Assembly (NCBI RefSeq): GCF_001693485.1
Contig: NZ_MAXC01000012.1
Span: 558,001 to 622,000, forward strand
DNA: 64,000 nucleotides
Origin: Bradyrhizobium sp. LMTR 3
GTDB taxonomy: Bacteria > Pseudomonadota > Alphaproteobacteria > Rhizobiales > Xanthobacteraceae
Direction: 5' to 3'
Part shown: piece by piece, positions 63,684 to 64,000 of the stretch
Layout: every line of letters begins with the position of its first letter
How positions within the stretch are numbered: position 1 is the stretch's first letter
The notes under the pieces: model-generated
The model's input: only the letters and a program-made list of their open reading frames with translations
Told to the model about the DNA's origin: nothing
The model's database searches: none
Program-made: the position numbers and the translations under genes

Positions 63684-63693
63684 TTTTACAGTT
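63674..63693 (+). terminator. Weak A/T-rich hairpin at the end of gph
   Basis: AACTGT-TTGATTTT-ACAGTT followed by an A/T-rich run; it overlaps the stop codon of gph. Six-base stem only, so at best a weak terminator. Confidence 0.3.
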
Positions 63694-63755
63694 ATTATTT
63701 GATCGCCATAGGCCCCTCACTCCGCGCCGCGGCCCCCTTTGAGAGGTTGCGATTG

Positions 63756-63777
63756 TAGGCGCCTTACAAGGTGCCTA
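63756..63777. other. Short hairpin upstream of moaA
   Basis: TAGGCGCC-TTACAA-GGTGCCTA: 8-bp stem with one G-T pair. Located 45 bp before the moaA start. It does not resemble the molybdenum cofactor riboswitch, so it is recorded only as structure. Confidence 0.3.
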
Positions 63778-63822
63778 GATTATGCTAGCGAACCACACGC
63801 GGCCCCATTAGAGGCAGTTTGA

Positions 63823-64000
63823 ATGAGCGGCTCCCCGTCACCCGATCAACTGATACGTCCGATGGTCGATCCCTTCGGCCGGACCATCCGGTATCTGCGC
63901 GTTTCCGTGACCGATCGCTGCGACCTGCGCTGTTTCTACTGCATGTCCGAGGACATGACATTCCTGCCGAAGAAGGACCTCCTGACGCTGGAGGAACTCG
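63823..64000 (+). CDS. moaA: GTP 3',8-cyclase MoaA (5' part; runs off window)
   Basis: Start ATG at 63823 with GAGG nine bases ahead; the frame is open to the end of the window. The ~59 visible residues include [20 protein letters not shown] then RCFYCM, giving the radical-SAM CxxxCxxC cluster. MoaA begins molybdenum cofactor synthesis, needed for SoxC in this same window. Confidence 0.93.
   Translation, partial: MSGSPSPDQLIRPMVDPFGRTIRYLRVSVTDRCDLRCFYCMSEDMTFLPKKDLLTLEEL

Noticed and set aside
63684..63822. Molybdenum-cofactor riboswitch ahead of moaA
   Set aside because: Only one short hairpin is present; the long conserved multi-helix core of that riboswitch is absent.

Overview
The window is high-GC, gene-dense chromosomal DNA of a Bradyrhizobium-like alphaproteobacterium (Bradyrhizobium, Rhodopseudomonas or a close relative). 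Support comes from the codon bias, the many ABC-type Liv and tripartite Tct uptake systems, a class II DAHP synthase, two Kup potassium pumps in tandem, and intergenic palindromes of the type scattered through those genomes. No rRNA, tRNA, CRISPR array or transposase gene was found. Genus assignment is inference.

Layout. 1-560: end of an N-acetylmuramoyl-alanine amidase. 600-8979 (minus): a probable seven-gene operon of acyl-CoA ligase, LivG, LivH, LivM, LivK, LivF and an exported unknown protein, i.e. uptake of an organic acid coupled to CoA activation. 9354-14220 (minus): amidohydrolase with a displaced Tat motif, a Cys-rich mini-protein, an NAD(P)-binding epimerase-like protein and a two-domain L,D-transpeptidase. 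14641-17612 (plus): a complete tctCBA tricarboxylate-type transporter.

17.2-25.6 kb is a plasticity zone. The last ~390 bp of tctA is repeated at 24893-25278 as a frameshifted fragment, so a 7.7-kb segment lies between two direct repeats. That segment holds an AraC regulator, soxCD-like sulfite dehydrogenase genes, an MFS transporter, a GrdB-like protein with cysteines where GrdB has selenocysteine, a TTC38-like TPR protein and a double-cupin protein. The right-hand fragment is joined to a broken second cupin gene. A large SAM / adenylate cyclase / AAA / TPR signalling protein follows (25884-29237).

29.3-32.8 kb (minus) is the most unusual locus: a 76-residue protein of unknown function, an encapsulin-type (HK97-fold) nanocompartment shell protein and a patatin-like protein, with a decayed extra patatin copy upstream and an FNR/FixK-type palindrome further upstream. 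The patatin is much more AT-rich than the encapsulin and has altered active-site motifs.

32.9-64 kb is mostly ordinary core genome: kup-kup, motAB, an orphan TctC-type binding protein with an RraA-like protein, psd-pssA (phosphatidylethanolamine synthesis) next to an ATM1-type ABC exporter, a LOG-family hydrolase, an operon of cysS, a 37-residue membrane microprotein, a GNAT acetyltransferase and cimA, then a DUF2865 protein, nadE, dgkA, DAHP synthase, small redox and hydrolase genes, 3-hydroxyacyl-CoA dehydrogenase, gor, rpiA, gph and the start of moaA. Four Bradyrhizobium-type palindromic repeats sit between these genes. The 3' half of cysS is clearly less GC-rich than the rest of the gene.
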